Shown one piece after another: positions 61,431-64,000 of a stretch of 64,000 nt of DNA. This stretch comes from Candidatus Opimibacter skivensis (lineage in GTDB: Bacteria; Bacteroidota; Bacteroidia; Chitinophagales; Saprospiraceae), in assembly GCA_016721905.1 (NCBI GenBank), contig JADKHH010000009.1:121798-185797 (forward strand), given 5' to 3'. Position 1 is the stretch's first letter, and the number at the start of each line of letters is the position of its first letter. The notes beneath the pieces were generated by a model that saw only the letters and a program-made list of their open reading frames with translations, did no database searches and was not told the DNA's origin. Position numbers and translations under genes: made by a program.

Positions 61431-62439
61431 ATGTATACGTTTTCAAGCCTATTTCACATAAAGACCAGGTGGTCCCTTCTTTTTTTACTTGGTATGTGCA
61501 CTGCTAGCCAAGCTCAGACCAATGTCGTACTGCAGATGGAGCAATTACTGGAAGGACAACCTTTCGCTTATGATCAGACAACCCAGGCTGAATTAGGCTT
61601 TTACTTTAAAGCCACGCGACTGCAATATTATATTTCAGGAATCACGCTGATCCATGATGGCGGGCAGATCACCCCTGTGACCGATTACTATCTCCTGGTG
61701 GATCCGGCAAAAGATTCAGTTTTCGCACTTGGTAATTTCGCGGTGACGGATCTTGAAAAAATCGAATTCTGGATCGGAGTTGATTCAGCCACCAACCATC
61801 TGGATCCGGCACTGTACCCTGGAAGGTCATCCACTGGCGTTAAAGAATCCATCGATGCATTGGGGCTGGGCAGGCGGTTATCGCTTCATCGCTTTTGAGG
61901 GTCTCGCTGGAAATACACCTGGTTTTGTGAATAACATTTTCCAGATCCACACCATCGCGGACGAAAATTACCGGAAAGTATCCCTCGATATAAATGAAAT
62001 CGTAAACGGTGACACTATGCTCGTGCCTATTGAGGCAGATTATGCGAGACTACTGCATAAGATTGATGTATCCACCGGTGTCACTTCCCATTCGTCTGTA
62101 GGTCGGTCCAAACAAGTTTCGATCAACATGCCCTCGGTCTTCTCCCCTGCATTGCTGAGCAGCGCACATGAGCCCATCCCGGATACCCACTTTCTGATAG
62201 CTCCAAATCCGGCATCAGATTTTTTTACGGTAACACTTCCCTGGACAAAAGAAAAGCCAATGACACTTGTTTTGACAGACATTCAAGGGAATACCGTTTT
62301 AGAAGAAACCATACTTAGCAAAACGCAAACTTTCGATCTGCAAAGTGATATAGCCCCGGGAGTATATGTTTTAACACTTTCAGATAACAGACAAGTCCTG
62401 GCAACTGAAAAAATAATCGTAATGGGCGCAAATCTCTAA
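61431..62439 (+). CDS. MbnP-like protein with type A T9SS sorting domain, one frame break
   Basis: This 335-residue secreted protein has the signal MYTFSSLFHIKTRWSLLFLL ending ASQAQ. The body looks like the MbnP family (DUF-type partners of copper/methanobactin proteins): FYFKATRLQYYISGI, VDSATNHLDPAL, then HPLALKNPSMHWGWAGGYRF. MbnP in methanotrophs helps methanobactin uptake, but the Bacteroidota members are uncharacterised. The C-terminal 85 residues are a type A sorting domain: FLIAPNPASDFFTVTLPW, LVLTDIQGNTVLEE, PGVYVLTLS. The start ATG 61431 is preferred over one 9 bp earlier. One break near 61815 (apparent extra C) precedes HPLALKN. Confidence 0.75.
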
Positions 62440-62449
62440 GAATGAACGT

Positions 62450-62500
62450 GGACTGCCCACTGCGGACTGCCCACTGAGGACTGCCCACTGAAGACTGCTA
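62450..62500. repeat. Short tandem repeat (GACTGCCCACTG)
   Basis: Three to four 15-bp units of GACTGCCCACTGNGG lie between the MbnP-like gene and the convergent korB gene and overlap the korB stop. The unit is closely related to that of the 20555-21120 repeats. Confidence 0.7.
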
Positions 62501-63543
62501 TCTAAACGACGCATTGATCTCCTCCAACGCCTCCAACCCCGGCATCAGCAAGGTCTGATCAATCACATTGAGTGGCGTGTCAACCGTATTCAAGACCTCA
62601 TGGACTTCCTTTTGATGCTCATCAACAAAGAGCAGACCAGTCAAAACCTCTCCCTTCTTATTAGCATTGTGGACTGCATTGATGGCAGACAGCCGATCGG
62701 TCGGATCCCAACCTGAGGCAAGTGAACGCAAATGGATCTTCGATCCATCATGCATTCCGATATATTTATTTTCTCCAGGGCTACTGATGCCGTGCTCTCA
62801 GATTTCTCAGGCACATCGTCCGCCATGGAGGTGGTATCCATATGATCCCTCACATAATCATAGGATTTGGTAGATGTCTTCGTATTGTTAAAGGTCACAC
62901 AAGGTGACAATACATCGATCAACGCAAATCCTTTATGGCTTATCCCCGCTTTGATCAACGGAATCAATTGATCCTTATCTCCTGAAAAGCTACGTGCTAC
63001 AAAACCAGCACCAAGTTCAAGTGCAAGACCAGCGAGATCAATTGCACTAAACTGCGTTGCCACTCCAGCCTTGCCGATTGAGCCCGGGTCTGCCGTCGCA
63101 GAATCCTGCCCCTTCGTCAGGCCATAGCAACCATTATTCATCACGATGTATATCATGTTTAGGTTGCGGCGGATGACATGCGCAAATTGCCCCATCCCGA
63201 TGGACGCAGAATCTCCATCACCACTTACACCAATATAAGTCAGATCCTTATTGGCCATCACCGCACCTGTAGCTACCGACGGCATACGCCCATGCACCGA
63301 GTTGAAACCATGGCTATTGGCAAGGAAATATGTAGGTGTCTTTGACGAACATCCAATACCGGAAATCTTCGCAATCCGATGCGGAGGATCGCAAGTTCGA
63401 CCACGCCTGGATAATCGCCCGCGCTGATAGAATCACGACCACAACCCGCGCAGCAAGGTGAAACCGCACCTCCATATTCCTTTTGTGAAACCACCTATTG
63501 AATTGGTTTCGATGACCGGGATGACGGAATGCGGGTCTTGCAT
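62498..63543 (-). CDS. korB: 2-oxoacid:ferredoxin oxidoreductase beta subunit, about five frame breaks
   Basis: This is the roughly 348-residue thiamine-diphosphate subunit of a 2-oxoacid (probably 2-oxoglutarate):ferredoxin oxidoreductase, which makes the acyl-CoA and reduces ferredoxin. The start MQDPHSVIPVIET is followed by CCAGCGRDSISA (CxxCG cluster-type Cys), KISGIGCSSKTPTYF, HGFNSVHGRMPSVATG, the TPP motif GDGDSASIGMGQ and NNGCYGLTKGQDSAT. Then come FALIDVLSPCVTFNN and the C-terminal part. Breaks near 63485, 63410-63390 (three) and 62760 shift the frame; the total is a whole number of codons. It is co-directional with the alpha gene, separated by 218 bp of repeats. The symbol follows common use; substrate not proven. 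Confidence 0.85.
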
Positions 63544-63584
63544 GCAACCTGGGTAAATGTTAAAATGGTAAATGTTGTTGGATT

Positions 63585-63710
63585 GGTTGTTGATGAGTTG
63601 ATTTGTTGATGAGTTGGTTTGTTGATGGGTTTATTTGTTGATGAGTTGATTTGTTGATGGGTTGATTTGTTGATGGGTTGATGGGTTGATGGGTTGATGG
63701 GTTGATTGAT
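63585..63710. repeat. Short tandem repeats (GTTGATGGGTTGATTT and variants)
   Basis: About ten imperfect 10-15-bp units built from GTTGAT, GGGTTGA and TTTGTTGA fill most of the 63544-63761 gap between korB and korA. There are no unique spacers. Confidence 0.8.
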
Positions 63711-63761
63711 TTTATAAACAATAAAACAGATAAACTTATAAACACATCAACTTATCAACGG

Positions 63762-64000
63762 TTAAACAGCATTTTGCGGTTGAGGTATGTGGCTGTGGAT
63801 CTTGCGGATGATAAAATCTGCGGTGATCGGAAAGCCATCGTAATTCAATACGGACACCAAACGGCGTGGATCAATTTCCAGTTCGTTGATCAGTATACTT
63901 CTCATTTGGGCATCGCGGTTTTGTTCCACCACAAATACAGTCTCATGATCCATGATAAATCTAAAACCGATTGTGGGAATGGCGCTGATTTAAATCGCAT
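63762..64000 (-). CDS. korA: 2-oxoacid:ferredoxin oxidoreductase alpha subunit, C-terminal end (partial)
   Basis: This is the last 75-80 residues of the alpha subunit. ETVFVVEQNRDAQMRSILI, then LVSVLNYDGFPITADFII and a short tail ending in stop, are characteristic of the C-terminus of 2-oxoglutarate ferredoxin oxidoreductase alpha chains. The frame breaks near 63963, where one T is missing (TTATC for TTTATC). Upstream sequence SAPFPQSVLDF connects cleanly, and the gene continues beyond position 64000. It precedes korB in the same direction, the usual order. Confidence 0.85.

Noticed and set aside
63585..63710. A CRISPR or origin iteron array
   Set aside because: Units are 10-15 bp, imperfect and contiguous with no spacers, like other simple repeats in this window.

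Overview
The window is Bacteroidota DNA, most like Saprospiraceae or a relative in the Saprospiria. The grounds are type IX secretion parts (PorP/SprF family, type A and type B C-terminal sorting domains), very large secreted proteins built from PKD, CARDB and beta-helix modules, periplasmic-propeller histidine kinases, TAnnTTTG promoter elements and no visible Shine-Dalgarno sequences. The family-level placement is inference. About forty reading-frame breaks occur, in housekeeping and accessory genes alike. Most look like one base lost from a short homopolymer and some like one base gained. Re-joined lengths come out as whole codon numbers, so I treat these genes as intact genes in an imperfect assembly and give the break positions.

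Region 1 (1-3.95 kb) holds a TfoX-like protein, a GMC flavoprotein with its Tat-exported small subunit, an unrecognised gene and a GIY-YIG gene. Region 2 (3,985-9,926) is a 5.9-kb integrative element in the 3' end of tRNA-Asn. It is bounded by a 15-bp direct repeat and carries a tyrosine recombinase, an adjoining gene with the motif set of a family A DNA polymerase palm, small cargo genes, a strongly structured non-coding stretch and an excisionase-like gene. Region 3 (10-20.2 kb) has a cobalamin riboswitch with a membrane protein gene, an FG-GAP/UnbV secreted protein, a LytS/LytTR pair, a fatty acid hydroxylase-like protein, a YdeI-like protein, RlmN, a glycosyltransferase and a lipoprotein, with many short intergenic repeats.

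Region 4 (20.5-39.6 kb) starts with four copies of a 139-bp palindromic repeat. An 18-kb minus-strand operon follows: a 4,436-residue secreted protein and three smaller secreted proteins. Region 5 (39.9-54 kb) is a propeller histidine kinase/LuxR regulator pair, then a PorP/SprF protein overlapping a 1,790-residue PKD protein with a type B sorting domain, then a second propeller kinase with a LytTR regulator on the other strand. Region 6 (54.3-61.1 kb) has two tandem paralogous beta-helix genes, a C10 cysteine peptidase fused to 77-residue repeats and a beta-helix tail, and a convergent AlbA/Schlafen-domain gene. Region 7 (61.1-64 kb) has an orphan fragment of a type B sorting domain, an MbnP-like protein with a type A sorting domain, and the beta and alpha genes of a 2-oxoacid:ferredoxin oxidoreductase; the alpha gene runs off the window.

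Functionally, most of the window makes and controls cell-surface proteins. Three sensor/regulator pairs lie beside secreted-protein genes, and a PorP/SprF protein is co-transcribed with its probable client. The clearest candidate for something little described is the tRNA-Asn element that appears to carry its own minimal family A polymerase and a structured region that could be its origin.
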